Positions 43,790 through 52,159 of a stretch of 64,000 bases of DNA are shown here, one piece after another. Positions within the stretch are counted from its first letter, which is position 1, and each line of letters begins with the position of its first letter. Made by a program: the position numbers and the translations under genes. The notes beneath the pieces are model-generated. The model saw only the letters and a program-made list of their open reading frames with translations, was not told the origin of the DNA and ran no database searches. The DNA lies in the NCBI GenBank assembly GCA_965247505.1, contig OZ252020.1, forward strand, positions 1,798,001 to 1,862,000. The letters are read 5' to 3'. Source of the stretch: CAIYRG01 sp965247505 (lineage in GTDB: Bacteria; Pseudomonadota; Alphaproteobacteria; Micropepsales; Micropepsaceae).

Positions 43790-45516
43790 ATGCCTTCGCT
43801 ATTGGTGTTTCGGCTGATCCTTGGCGTTACCCAAGGATTGGTGCTTTTCATCCTTTTTCAAGCCTATGAACACGAAGTGTGGCCGGCAACCAATGGCTAC
43901 ATCATTGTGCCTCTTGTCCTGCTAAGCGCGCTCATTCCTTTGCTGGTGCTTCAGGCATCGGGGAACATGCGTGATCGCACTCTGGTAATTTGGACGGCAG
44001 TGGTGTCCGTTATTGTAATAAGTCTTGGCCTCTATGATGTGTGGCGACTTGCGCTAGACGAGACAGGCAACACCCCATCGCCGCAATTGGTTGCGGCGCT
44101 TCTCATCGGAATGTTTATTTCCCACGCTCTCGTATCAGGTGGCGACGCCGATCGAAAAATCATTGCGAGTTACAAGACGCATTCCGACGTAGCGTGGAAG
44201 CTGGCGGGGCAAGTGGCGCTCTCGGCCGCGTTTGTTGGCGCTTTCTCGATTATTCTTTGGCTCGGCGCAGGGCTTTTTCTCTCATCGGGATAGACCTCTT
44301 TGGGGACATTATTGCCGAAAGTTGGTTTGCGATTCCGGCGGCAGCGCTCGCCTTGGCGACCGCGATTCATGTCTCGGATGTGCGCGCCGAGATCGTGCGT
44401 GGGATTCGAACTCTTGGCTTAACGCTGCTGTCATGGCTTCTGCCGCTCTTGACGGCAATTGCCCTTCTTTTTCTGGCGGCACTACCGTTTACAGGTCTTC
44501 AGCCGCTGTGGGGCACGCGGTTTGCAAGCGTACTTCTTCTGGTGACGGCTGCTGCGCTCATAGTTCTGATAAATGCTGCCTACCAGGATGGTGACAGTGA
44601 AAGGTCTGCGGCGAAGCTGACGCGCTATTTTGGTCGCGCCGCTGCGATTGGATTGATACCGCTCGTTTTACTCAGCGGCTACGCGCTCCATTTGCGCGTA
44701 GACCAATATGGTTGGACTGTGGATCGCATTTTTGCCGCCGCCGCAATTGTAATCGCGGGTACCTATGCTGGCGGTTATGCGGCAGCAGCGTTATTGCCCC
44801 AGTTGAAAATGAAGTTTGTTGAGATTTGGAATTTTTATTCCGCGTGTCTGATTCTCGGAATAATTATTGTTCTGTTTTCGCCGATTGCCGACCCGATGCG
44901 CGTTGCGGGAGCGAGTCAAATAAATTGGCTTGATGCGCGCTTTGTTGCTCCGGAGGATTTTGATCTCGCTTTTCTTCGGTGGGATGCTGGGCGATATGGG
45001 TTGAATGCCCTGCGGGATCTGAATGAGGCTGCGCCAAGCGAAGGGTTCGCGAATATCCAGACGAGGGCCGAAACCTTGGTCTCAATGAATGAGGAAAACC
45101 GCTACCGCCGCCAAAACGAGGGTTTGAGAAATGTTCCGGTCCGGTACCCAGCCGACGGCGAGGTTCCGCAAGCTTTTTTTGAGTCCGAGTCTTCGAACAA
45201 CTGGAGAGGCTCCTGCCAGCGCATAGGCGGGGGTGTTTGCGAGATTTGGTTGATCGATTTGAATTTGGACGGCCGCGAGGAAATTGTTGTCAATGCGCCT
45301 TGGGAGACGTTTGTCTATGGTGTCGACGAGCTGGGCGACTGGATGCGTTTGGGAACGATAAATCTGCCGAGAGATTGCGCCAGCGTTGGTTCTTCAGTGG
45401 CCGCCGGGGACTTTCTTTTAGTACCGCCGACGCTATCCGCATGGCAAGACCTGGAGGTGAACGGGCAGCTCTATCGTTTTACGCCTGAGGGTGAGACACC
45501 GTCCTGCCCGGAGTAA
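43790..45516 (+). pseudogene. DUF4153 membrane protein, frameshifted
   Basis: A DUF4153-type membrane protein of about 575 residues with roughly ten hydrophobic helices. It is in two frames: MPSLLVFRLILGVTQGLVLF to LWLGAGLF, then LIGIDLFGDIIAESWFAIPA onward to 45516. Adding one T to the T5 run at 44274-44278 restores WLGAGLFSLIGIDLFG. The ATG at 43790 has the SD GGGAGG. The C-terminal soluble part (WLIDLNLDGREEIVVNAPWE) is intact. Function unknown. Either slippage decay or a read error explains it. Confidence 0.75.
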
Positions 45517-45585
45517 CGGGTGGATACCCCTCGCCTAGTCCGTTTCCTGGTGTTAGACGGTGCTGCGTTTTTTTGCGGGCAACTG

Positions 45586-46230
45586 ATGCCACTAGTCACC
45601 ATCATCGATCATGGTTCGGGGAATTTGCGTTCCGCGGAGAAAGCTTTGCAGCGCGCCGCCTTCGAGGCCGGCACCGGTCAGGAGATTCTTGTCACCTCCG
45701 ATCCCGAAAAAGTAGCAAACGCTGAGCGCATTGTGCTGCCCGGTGTCGGTGCGTTCGCCGATTGTATGACGGGCTTGTCGAACATTCCCGGAGTGGTCGA
45801 TGCATTAGGCGAGGCGGTGCTTAAAGCGGGCAAACCCTTTTTGGGTATTTGCGTCGGTATGCAGATGCTGGCTTCTATTGGACGCGAGCATGGCGATCAT
45901 GAGGGCCTCGCCTGGATCGAGGGCGAAGTAACGCCGATCGCGCCGAGCGATTCGCGTTTAAAAATTCCCCATATGGGTTGGAATGAGTTGCAGCAAAGGC
46001 GAGCCCACCCCTTGCTCGATAATCTTGCCGACACAGCGCATGTTTATTTTGTGCATTCATTTGGTTTTGTTCCGAAAGACGAAACGCATTTGCTTGCGAC
46101 AACCGATTATGCCGGTGCGATCAGCGCGGTCATTGGACGCGACAATATTGCGGGTACGCAGTTTCATCCCGAAAAAAGCCAAGCGGTGGGCCTCGCTTTT
46201 TTGGAACGGTTTTTGAAATGGCGACCGTAA
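45586..46230 (+). CDS. hisH: imidazole glycerol phosphate synthase, glutaminase subunit
   Basis: Class I glutamine amidotransferase that feeds ammonia to HisF. I start at the ATG at 45586 (MPLVTIIDHGSGNLRSAEKA). Triad: Cys in FLGICVGMQML (about 86), His and Glu in GTQFHPEKSQ (about 195). VLPGVGAFADCM, HMGWNELQ and VYFVHSFGF are typical. hisA follows after 19 bp. hisF, its partner, is not in the window. Confidence 0.96.
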   Translation: MPLVTIIDHGSGNLRSAEKALQRAAFEAGTGQEILVTSDPEKVANAERIVLPGVGAFADCMTGLSNIPGVVDALGEAVLKAGKPFLGICVGMQMLASIGREHGDHEGLAWIEGEVTPIAPSDSRLKIPHMGWNELQQRRAHPLLDNLADTAHVYFVHSFGFVPKDETHLLATTDYAGAISAVIGRDNIAGTQFHPEKSQAVGLAFLERFLKWRP

Positions 46231-46249
46231 AAAGGATTTCAAAGGTGTT

Positions 46250-46978
46250 GTGGTGATTATATTCCCCGCGATTGATTTGAAAGATGGAAGCTGCGTGCGC
46301 CTGCGCCAAGGCGATATGGAGCGCGCAACGGTTTTTAACGACGACCCTGCCGCGCAAGCGTTAAGTTTTGAGGCTGCAGGATTCGAATGGTTGCATCTTG
46401 TCGATCTCAATGGTGCCTTCGAAGGGCGCTCGGCTAACGCTCCCGCCATTCGATCGATTTTGTCGGCGATAAAGATTCCGATTCAACTCGGCGGCGGTCT
46501 GCGAGATCGTGCGGGGATCGAGAGCTGGTTGGAGGCCGGCGTGACGCGCGTCATTTTGGGAACGGCGGCGGTACGTGATCCCGAACTCGTCAAGCAAGCC
46601 GCAATCGCACATCCAAATAAAATTGCAGTTGGGATCGACGCGCGCGATGGAAAAGTTGCGGTACAGGGCTGGGCAGAATCATCAACGCTTGATGCAACGG
46701 AGCTTGCGAAGCGTTTTGAGGATGCGGGCGTTGCTGCAATTATTTTTACCGACATTGCTCGTGACGGAATGCTGCAAGGCGTGAATGTTGCGGCAAATTC
46801 TGCGCTCGCGCGCGCTATATCAATACCCCTTATTGCCAGCGGCGGCGTCAATGGCGTTGGCGATGTAGAAAATTTACGCGATGCGAATGCCGGCATTGCC
46901 GGAGTGGTAATCGGCCGAGCACTTTACGACGGTCGTGTTGAGCCGCGGGCTACACTTCAAGCCGCCACCGCAAAATAG
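46250..46978 (+). CDS. hisA: phosphoribosylformimino-5-aminoimidazole carboxamide ribotide isomerase
   Basis: TIM-barrel isomerase of histidine synthesis. The 242 residues start with GTG at 46250 (MVIIFPAIDLKDGSCVRLRQ). Asp in PAIDLKDG (about 8) and in FTDIARDGMLQG (about 165) are the catalytic acids; HLVDLNGA, IQLGGGLRD and ASGGVNGVGDVENL are phosphate-binding loops. It is tail-to-tail with parB (9-bp gap). Confidence 0.96.
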   Translation: MVIIFPAIDLKDGSCVRLRQGDMERATVFNDDPAAQALSFEAAGFEWLHLVDLNGAFEGRSANAPAIRSILSAIKIPIQLGGGLRDRAGIESWLEAGVTRVILGTAAVRDPELVKQAAIAHPNKIAVGIDARDGKVAVQGWAESSTLDATELAKRFEDAGVAAIIFTDIARDGMLQGVNVAANSALARAISIPLIASGGVNGVGDVENLRDANAGIAGVVIGRALYDGRVEPRATLQAATAK

Positions 46979-46987
46979 AGTTCTGAA

Positions 46988-47914
46988 CTAGTCGGCTTCG
47001 ACGTAGGAGCTAAGGCGATGCATCAAATCGTCGAGCTGCTCGAGGGTCTTGTAGTTAATCTTCACTTCCCCGCCCTTCTCGCCCTTGTGCGAAATTTCCA
47101 CCTGCATTCCGATACCGTCTGAAATAGATTTTTCCAAAGCTTTGGTATCGGTGTCCTTAGGTTTGGCTTTCTTTGGCTTCGACGATAATTGCGAACGCTG
47201 CTCGGCTTGACGAACGTTCATCGCTCCAGAGACGATCTCCTGGGCTCGCTTTTCGATATCTGGTTTGCCAATCAGCGTACGAGCATGCCCAGCGCTAAGC
47301 TTTCCCTCGACAATTAATGCTTTGACGCTTTCGGGTAGCCTCATTAATCGCAGGGTATTGGCGACATGGCTGCGGCTCTTGCCGATGAATTCAGAGAGCT
47401 GTTCCTGAGTGTAGGAAAAGCGGCTCATCAATTCTTGATAGCCGCCAGCTTCTTCTACGGCATTAAGATCCGCGCGTTGGACATTCTCGATAATCGCAAT
47501 CTCGAGCGATTCCGAATCGCTGAATTCGCGCACAATGACGGGGACTTCATGAAGCTTGGCAAGTTGGGCCGCCCGCCAGCGCCTCTCGCCGGCAACGATT
47601 TCAAAGGAATCGGTCTCCCCTGCCGGTCGCACGACGATAGGCTGCAATATACCTTTTTCGCGAATAGAGCCGGCAAGATCTTTTAATTCGTCGTCACGAA
47701 AATTGCGGCGAGGCTGAAATTGATTGGGTTTTAAAAAGGCGGTGGGCAAAGCGCGCGGCTTTGAAGAGCCGGCGGAGACCTCCTCGTCTGCAGGTAATAG
47801 TGCAATATCGTCACCTAATAGCGCGGACAGTCCTCGTCCGAGCCCACGGCCTGCTCCTCGGGTTTTGGGCTTTGGGTTGGCTTTCTTATTCTTCGAACCT
47901 GTTTTTTCAGCCAT
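46988..47914 (-). CDS. parB: chromosome partitioning protein ParB
   Basis: CTP-dependent DNA clamp that loads at parS and spreads. The 308 residues have a basic N-terminus (GAGRGLGRGLSALLGDD), the ParB/Srx CTPase domain (KPNQFQPRRNFRDDEL, GERRWRAAQLA), the ENVQRADLNAVEEAGGY-type motif, and a helix-turn-helix (YTQEQLSEFIGKSRSHVANT then LRLMRLP, about 165-192). A C-terminal dimerisation domain ends YKTLEQLDDLMHRLSSY. It follows parA by 17 bp, and two consensus parS sites lie within 4 kb. Confidence 0.97.
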   Translation of the reverse strand: MAEKTGSKNKKANPKPKTRGAGRGLGRGLSALLGDDIALLPADEEVSAGSSKPRALPTAFLKPNQFQPRRNFRDDELKDLAGSIREKGILQPIVVRPAGETDSFEIVAGERRWRAAQLAKLHEVPVIVREFSDSESLEIAIIENVQRADLNAVEEAGGYQELMSRFSYTQEQLSEFIGKSRSHVANTLRLMRLPESVKALIVEGKLSAGHARTLIGKPDIEKRAQEIVSGAMNVRQAEQRSQLSSKPKKAKPKDTDTKALEKSISDGIGMQVEISHKGEKGGEVKINYKTLEQLDDLMHRLSSYVEAD

Positions 47915-47931
47915 GGATAGCCTCCCCGGCC

Positions 47932-48783
47932 CTATGCCGCGAGCGAAGTCCGGACGCGCTCTCTCTGGATTAGCTCGCCGGCCAGCTTGATATAGGCCTG
48001 GCTGCCCGGGCAGCGAAGATCATAAACAAGGGCCGGAAGGCCATGGCTTGGAGCCTCTGAAATGCGTACATTTCGAGGGATAATGGTCTTATAAACCTTG
48101 TCTCCTAAATGCGCCCGGACGTCCTCGGCAACTTGATCCGATAGGTTATTCCTTTTATCGAACATTGTTAGAATTATACCTTGGATTTCGAGGCGCGGGT
48201 TCAAGCGGGCGCGGACGAGCTCCAAAGTCTTCAGCAGCTGGCTTAACCCCTCGAGTGCGAAGAACTCACATTGAAGCGGAACGACGGCCGCGTCGGCCGC
48301 TGCCATGGCGTTGACCGTTAAAATGCCCAGAGACGGCGGGCAGTCGATCAGCACATATTCGAATTCAGAACCTTCATCGCCCAGCTTTTCCAGGGCATCG
48401 CGAAGACGATAATTTCGCCTTGCCTCTCCAACCAGCTCCATCTCGGCTCCGGAAAGATCGACCGTAGAGGGAACAATAGAGAGCCCCGGAATGCGCGTTG
48501 GCGTTACCGCATCGCGAATGGGGGTTCCGCCCAAAAGCACGTCATAGGAGGTAAGCTTCCGGTCTGCTTGATAAATTCCCAATCCGGTCGAGGCATTTCC
48601 CTGGGGGTCAAGATCGATAACCAGCGTGGGTTTGCCCACCGCCGCGAGGGCGGTTCCGAGATTAATAGCGGTTGTCGTCTTGCCGACGCCGCCCTTTTGG
48701 TTGGCAATCACCATGACGCGCGGCCTAAGCTTGCCGCTTGCCTTTGCGGAAACCGAGCCCTTAATTTCAGATTTTTCCGACAC
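47932..48783 (-). CDS. parA: chromosome partitioning ATPase ParA (Soj)
   Basis: Deviant Walker A ATPase that moves ParB-parS complexes. The 283 residues have KGGVGKTTTAINLGTALA (about 30-47), DLDPQGNASTGLG, YVLIDCPPSLGILTVNA (Walker B) and LTMFDKRNNLSDQVAEDVR. An N-terminal 20-residue leader precedes the domain. The ATG at 48783 overlaps the end of rsmG by 17 bases. Confidence 0.97.
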   Translation of the reverse strand: MSEKSEIKGSVSAKASGKLRPRVMVIANQKGGVGKTTTAINLGTALAAVGKPTLVIDLDPQGNASTGLGIYQADRKLTSYDVLLGGTPIRDAVTPTRIPGLSIVPSTVDLSGAEMELVGEARRNYRLRDALEKLGDEGSEFEYVLIDCPPSLGILTVNAMAAADAAVVPLQCEFFALEGLSQLLKTLELVRARLNPRLEIQGIILTMFDKRNNLSDQVAEDVRAHLGDKVYKTIIPRNVRISEAPSHGLPALVYDLRCPGSQAYIKLAGELIQRERVRTSLAA

Positions 48784-49345
48784 TTTGAAGCTCCCGCACT
48801 TCCAGAATGATCCTTCTCGGATCCGATATGCTTGGGTGCTGATTAGTGGCCATCTTCCAAGATTTATGGGTGTTCGTCAATTCAACCCCTATATTTTGAC
48901 CCTTATGAAACAAAGCGATAGTGCTGTCGCCGAAGAATCTCTGTGCATAAGCGAGGAGATCGGGCAGAGGACCCAGAGCGCGGGCCGTTATGATATCAAA
49001 TATCTCCGCCTCGGCGGATTCCGCGCGGGCATTTCGAATCTCGACTTCGAGTCCCAGGCGCTTGGAAACGACCTCTAAAAAGCGGCACTTCTTACCCGTG
49101 GATTCATATAGAACTGTCCGAAAGCCCGATCTATTCCTGAAGATCTCTGCCAAAACAAGTCCGGGAAAGCCGGCGCCGGCCCCAAGGCCGACAAGAGAGC
49201 GGGCGTCGGTTGGTACAAAGCGAGCAAGCTGCGCCGAATCTAATAAATGCCTCCGCCAAACATGAGCTAGAGAGTTTTTCGAGACCAAATTGTGGATCGC
49301 GTTCCACTCGCCCAGCATCTCCGCGTAGAGCTTGAGGTGCTCCAT
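48767..49345 (-). CDS. rsmG: 16S rRNA (guanine(527)-N7)-methyltransferase
   Basis: Methylates G527 of 16S rRNA; loss gives low-level streptomycin resistance in many bacteria. The 192 residues have WNAIHNLVSKNSLAHVWRRH then LLDSAQL (about 14-40), the SAM motif VGLGAGAGFPGLVLAEIF (note VGLGAG where VDLGSG is usual), LYESTGKKCRFLEVV and FDIITARALGPLPDLLAYAQ. The ATG is directly followed upstream by a parS site. Confidence 0.95.
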   Translation of the reverse strand: MEHLKLYAEMLGEWNAIHNLVSKNSLAHVWRRHLLDSAQLARFVPTDARSLVGLGAGAGFPGLVLAEIFRNRSGFRTVLYESTGKKCRFLEVVSKRLGLEVEIRNARAESAEAEIFDIITARALGPLPDLLAYAQRFFGDSTIALFHKGQNIGVELTNTHKSWKMATNQHPSISDPRRIILEVRELQSVGKI

Positions 49346-49361
49346 TGTTTCACGTGAAACA
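49346..49361. promoter_or_regulatory. parS site 1
   Basis: TGTTTCACGTGAAACA, a perfect 16-bp palindrome identical to the consensus chromosomal parS bound by ParB/Spo0J. It touches the rsmG start codon, so it also lies where the rsmG SD would be, and is 1.4 kb from parB. Confidence 0.95.
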
Positions 49362-49421
49362 TTTGTGGCGGCGACGAATTCTTCCGGACCAAAATCATCC
49401 GCTGGATCCGGCTGGGCTTGA

Positions 49422-51302
49422 TCAGACGGCGTGTCGGCGAGCAGCGTTGGACCTTCGGCTAGCCTTCAAATGGGCGAGAACTAGGGTAAGCGCCGCCGGA
49501 GTGATCCCGTCGATTCTGGATGCTTGGCCCAAAGTCCCTGGACGAATTTGGGAAAGCTTAAGCCTGCACTCCGTCGAAAGCCCAACCACTGCGCCGTAAT
49601 CGAAGTCACTAGGTAAAGCGAGCCCCTCATCCCGGCGAAAGGCAATTATATCTGCCTCCTGGCGATCGAGATATCCGGCGTAATGAGCGTCAACCTCGAT
49701 TTGCTCGACAATCTCTGGAGCAATGCCTGTGAGCTGCGGCCAGATCTGGGCTATGTCGCTAAAACTCACTTGGCTAAGCGAGAGGAGCTGAACCGCGCTG
49801 CGGCGCACTCCATCCTGGCGCACTGAGATGCTAGCTTTTTTTGCCTCGTTTGGGGTCAAGCTCAGCTCTTGAACCAGGAGCCGCGCAGCTTCAAGCTGCC
49901 CAAGCTTTTCGGCAAAAGCTGCCCTTCGCTCTGGGCCGATAAGGCCCACACCCTCACCGATAGCGTTTAGACGCTGATCGGCATTATCGGCTCGAAGGGT
50001 GAGGCGATACTCGGCCCTAGAGGTGAACATACGATAGGGCTCGCTTACCCCTCGGGTCACAAGATCATCGATTAGGACCCCGATATAGGCTTGAGCGCGG
50101 TCAAGCACGAAGAGATCCGATCCTCCCGCCTTGTTTGCGGCATTAACGCCGGCGACAAGCCCTTGCGCTGCGGCCTCCTCATAACCGGTTGTCCCATTGA
50201 TCTGTCCCGCCAAAAAGAGCCCGGAAACTGCCTTGGTTTCAAGAGCCGAGCTAAGTTCGCGCGGATCAACATAATCATATTCCACCGCATATCCCGGACG
50301 TACAATCTCGGCCTTCTCGAGCCCTGGGATTGTTTTCAGAAACTCGCTTTGAACCTCCTCGGGAAGCGAGGTCGAAATGCCGTTGGGGTAGATTGTGGTG
50401 TCGTCGAGCCCCTCCGGCTCAAGGAAAATTTGATGACTATCCCTGCCTTCAAAGCGCACCACCTTGTCCTCAATCGATGGGCAGTATCTAGGTCCGCTAC
50501 TCTCCAACTGGCCCGAATAGATTGGCGCTCTATGAAGGTTTTTACGAATGATTTCATGAGTTTGCGCAGTCGTTCCGGTCAGATGACAGGGCCGCTGAGG
50601 TGTCGTGATGCTCTTAGTTAGAAAGGAAAACGGCACCGGTGGATCGTCACCCGCCTGAACGCGAAGCCCTGCCCAATCTATAGTGCGGCCATCAAGGCGC
50701 GGGGGCGTTCCGGTCTTCAGGCGCCCCATGTTTAGCCCAAGACCATATAGCGTCTTGGCGAGTCCAAGCGCTGGCGCCTCGCCGACACGCCCTGCTGGAA
50801 TCTTCTTCTCCGCAATATGAATGAGACCGCGGAGAAAAGTTCCCGTCGTCACCACAACGCTTGGCGAGAAAATCTTCTCGCCTCTAGCGGTCGACACTCC
50901 CTCAATCCTTCCCTCGCGAATCAGGAGCTCATCTGCTTCATCCGCCAAGATAGTCAGGCCAGGAATTTTCTGCAGCGCCGATTGCATCGCCACCCGGTAG
51001 AGCTTGCGGTCAGCCTGCGCTCTGGGACCCCGGACCGCCGGCCCTTTGCTCCGGTTGAGAAGCCGAAACTGGATGCCGGCGGCGTCCGCTACCCGGCCCA
51101 TAAGCCCGTCTAAAGCGTCGATCTCGCGAACCAGATGGCCTTTGCCCAGGCCCCCAATGGCCGGGTTGCAGGACATCTCGCCGATAGTCTCCATCCGATG
51201 AGTAAGAAGTAGAGTTTTGGCTCCAACGCGTGCGGCAGCCGCAGCCGCTTCGCAGCCGGCATGGCCGCCTCCTATCACCACCACGTCAAAGCGATTTGTC
51301 AT
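49422..51302 (-). CDS. mnmG: tRNA uridine-5-carboxymethylaminomethyl modification enzyme
   Basis: FAD enzyme that works with MnmE on U34 of tRNAs. I start at the ATG at 51302 (MTNRFDVVVIGGGHAGCEAA), 626 residues. The FAD-binding GGGHAGCEAA is at about 10-19, with signature CNPAIGGLGKGHLVREIDAL (about 45-64) and NGISTSLPEEVQ. AGQINGTTGYEEAAAQGLVA (about 365-384) and the C-terminal YAGYLDRQ are also present. The open frame continues upstream only through a GGRI-encoding DNA repeat. mnmE, its partner, is separated from it by the mobile element. Confidence 0.97.
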   Translation of the reverse strand: MTNRFDVVVIGGGHAGCEAAAAAARVGAKTLLLTHRMETIGEMSCNPAIGGLGKGHLVREIDALDGLMGRVADAAGIQFRLLNRSKGPAVRGPRAQADRKLYRVAMQSALQKIPGLTILADEADELLIREGRIEGVSTARGEKIFSPSVVVTTGTFLRGLIHIAEKKIPAGRVGEAPALGLAKTLYGLGLNMGRLKTGTPPRLDGRTIDWAGLRVQAGDDPPVPFSFLTKSITTPQRPCHLTGTTAQTHEIIRKNLHRAPIYSGQLESSGPRYCPSIEDKVVRFEGRDSHQIFLEPEGLDDTTIYPNGISTSLPEEVQSEFLKTIPGLEKAEIVRPGYAVEYDYVDPRELSSALETKAVSGLFLAGQINGTTGYEEAAAQGLVAGVNAANKAGGSDLFVLDRAQAYIGVLIDDLVTRGVSEPYRMFTSRAEYRLTLRADNADQRLNAIGEGVGLIGPERRAAFAEKLGQLEAARLLVQELSLTPNEAKKASISVRQDGVRRSAVQLLSLSQVSFSDIAQIWPQLTGIAPEIVEQIEVDAHYAGYLDRQEADIIAFRRDEGLALPSDFDYGAVVGLSTECRLKLSQIRPGTLGQASRIDGITPAALTLVLAHLKASRRSNAARRHAV

Positions 51303-51346
51303 ACGCCCTCCAATACGCCCTCCAATACGCCCTCCAATATGCCCTC
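51301..51346 (-). repeat. four 12-bp tandem repeats carrying an SD motif before mnmG
   Basis: Unit ATACGCCCTCCA on the plus strand, copies 1-3 identical and copy 4 with one change and incomplete. On the minus strand each unit reads TGGAGGGCGTAT, so each copy is an SD (GGAGGG) followed by a near-start triplet; the last one uses ATG for mnmG. If translated in frame it would give repeated GGRI. Confidence 0.9.
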
Positions 51347-51373
51347 TTGGCGTGGGCCTCAAGCAAAAGAGGA

Positions 51374-51389
51374 TGTTTCACGTGAAACA
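51374..51389. promoter_or_regulatory. parS site 2
   Basis: TGTTTCACGTGAAACA, identical to site 1, 72 bp upstream of the mnmG start and 8 bp outside the left end of the mobile element. Without the element it would sit a few bases after the mnmE stop codon. Confidence 0.95.
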
Positions 51390-51397
51390 ATTATTTC
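51390..51397. repeat. left target-site duplication of the mobile element
   Basis: ATTATTTC, identical to 54857-54864. An exact 8-bp direct repeat directly outside both 23-bp inverted repeats is the mark of transposition. Eight bases is the duplication size known for IS1595-family elements. Confidence 0.88.
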
Positions 51398-51420
51398 CGG
51401 TATTATGTAGCTGTCTCACC
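51398..51420 (+). repeat. left terminal inverted repeat, 23 bp
   Basis: Begins CGGTATTATG and ends CTGTCTCACC. It is the exact reverse complement of 54834-54856. Similarity beyond 23 bases is only scattered. Confidence 0.92.
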
Positions 51421-51499
51421 AAGGACGTTTATGCGCAAGATATTGACGTAATTGAGGTGCGCCACACAAAGGGGTTGCGTCTCATCTAACGCTTGTGGA

Positions 51500-51784
51500 A
51501 TCCTGTGCCCCGCGAACGATTCTAATTTGGTCCCCGAACCCGGACTTAGTCACCCTGACGCGACGCGGGGCGACTAAGGCCCCGGGAAAGGGGTTCTCAA
51601 ATGGAACCTATTCGCGCCTGGGGTGGAGAAAGGGTCGTGTTTGTACGCTCTTACCTCCGCTTCAGATTTGGGCGATGGGAGACAGTGTGCTCCCACTTCC
51701 GTAGTCCACCTCGTTAGGGCGAGAGCGGACTCAAAACTTTTTGCCTACCGGGGCGGTCATCCGAGAGGATGGCCGCCCTTTTTT
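51500..51784 (+). ncRNA. candidate structured non-coding RNA in the transposon
   Basis: About 285 bp without a convincing ORF but rich in complementary stems. GCCCCGCG (51507-51514) pairs with CGCGGGGC (51564-51571). CTTAGTC (51545-51551) pairs with GACTAAG (51572-51578). The two stems cross, which would make an H-type pseudoknot with directly stacked 3' strands. Three hairpins follow: GGTTC/GAACC (51592-51608), TGGGAG/CTCCCA (51676-51695), and GTCC/GGAC with inner CTCG/CGAG (51704-51730). A 12-bp intrinsic terminator closes it. It does not match tmRNA, 6S, SRP or RNase P as I know them. The 5' end is a guess. Confidence 0.55.
51751..51784 (+). terminator. strong intrinsic terminator ending the candidate RNA
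   Basis: A 12-bp stem GGGCGGTCATCC / GGATGGCCGCCC (one G-U pair), tetraloop GAGA, then six T. No protein-coding gene ends before it on this strand, which supports a transcribed RNA upstream. Confidence 0.9.
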
Positions 51785-51841
51785 ATTCAGGCGCGCCGAC
51801 CAGAAAGAGCCGAATCGCTTTTCGCGCCTAAATATACTACA

Positions 51842-52072
51842 ATGGATATGCATTGCAATTCCATTGCCTTTACAATGTCTGAAACTGAATCGTTCTCCAT
51901 TACGCTTCCAAAGGAAGCCATTGAAATGATTGAGGAGGGCCTCATCCCTTTCGGTCTCTACGGCAAATATAGAGCCACGATTTGCGCGGCGCTTATCTTG
52001 GACACGCTCAAGACACCCGCTGTCCAGAAAAACATCGCAGAGGGTCTCCGCAAGGCTAAAGACGTGGACTAA
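51842..52072 (+). CDS. small ribbon-helix-helix-like protein, unknown
   Basis: A 76-residue ORF starting ATG at 51842 (a start at 51875, MSETESFSITLPKEA, is also possible). The segment SFSITLPKEAIEMIEEGLIP looks like the beta-strand and first helix of an Arc/MetJ-type ribbon-helix-helix, but the second helix (YRATICAALILDTLKT) is a weaker fit. It could be a small DNA-binding regulator of the element. AT-richer than the neighbours. Confidence 0.5.
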   Translation: MDMHCNSIAFTMSETESFSITLPKEAIEMIEEGLIPFGLYGKYRATICAALILDTLKTPAVQKNIAEGLRKAKDVD

Positions 52073-52159
52073 TACGCCACTTGCCTGGATAGGTTTCTCG
52101 GCTGAACTCAACCAATCCATCTTTCCGCCGCGAAAAACTACCGTGTATCGCTTTCACCA

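Noticed and set aside
51592..51608. GGTTC-N7-GAACC hairpin looked like a tRNA/tmRNA T-arm (5-bp stem, 7-nt loop).
   Set aside because: The loop TCAAATG does not fit the T-loop consensus, and no acceptor stem, CCA end or tag-peptide reading frame is present.
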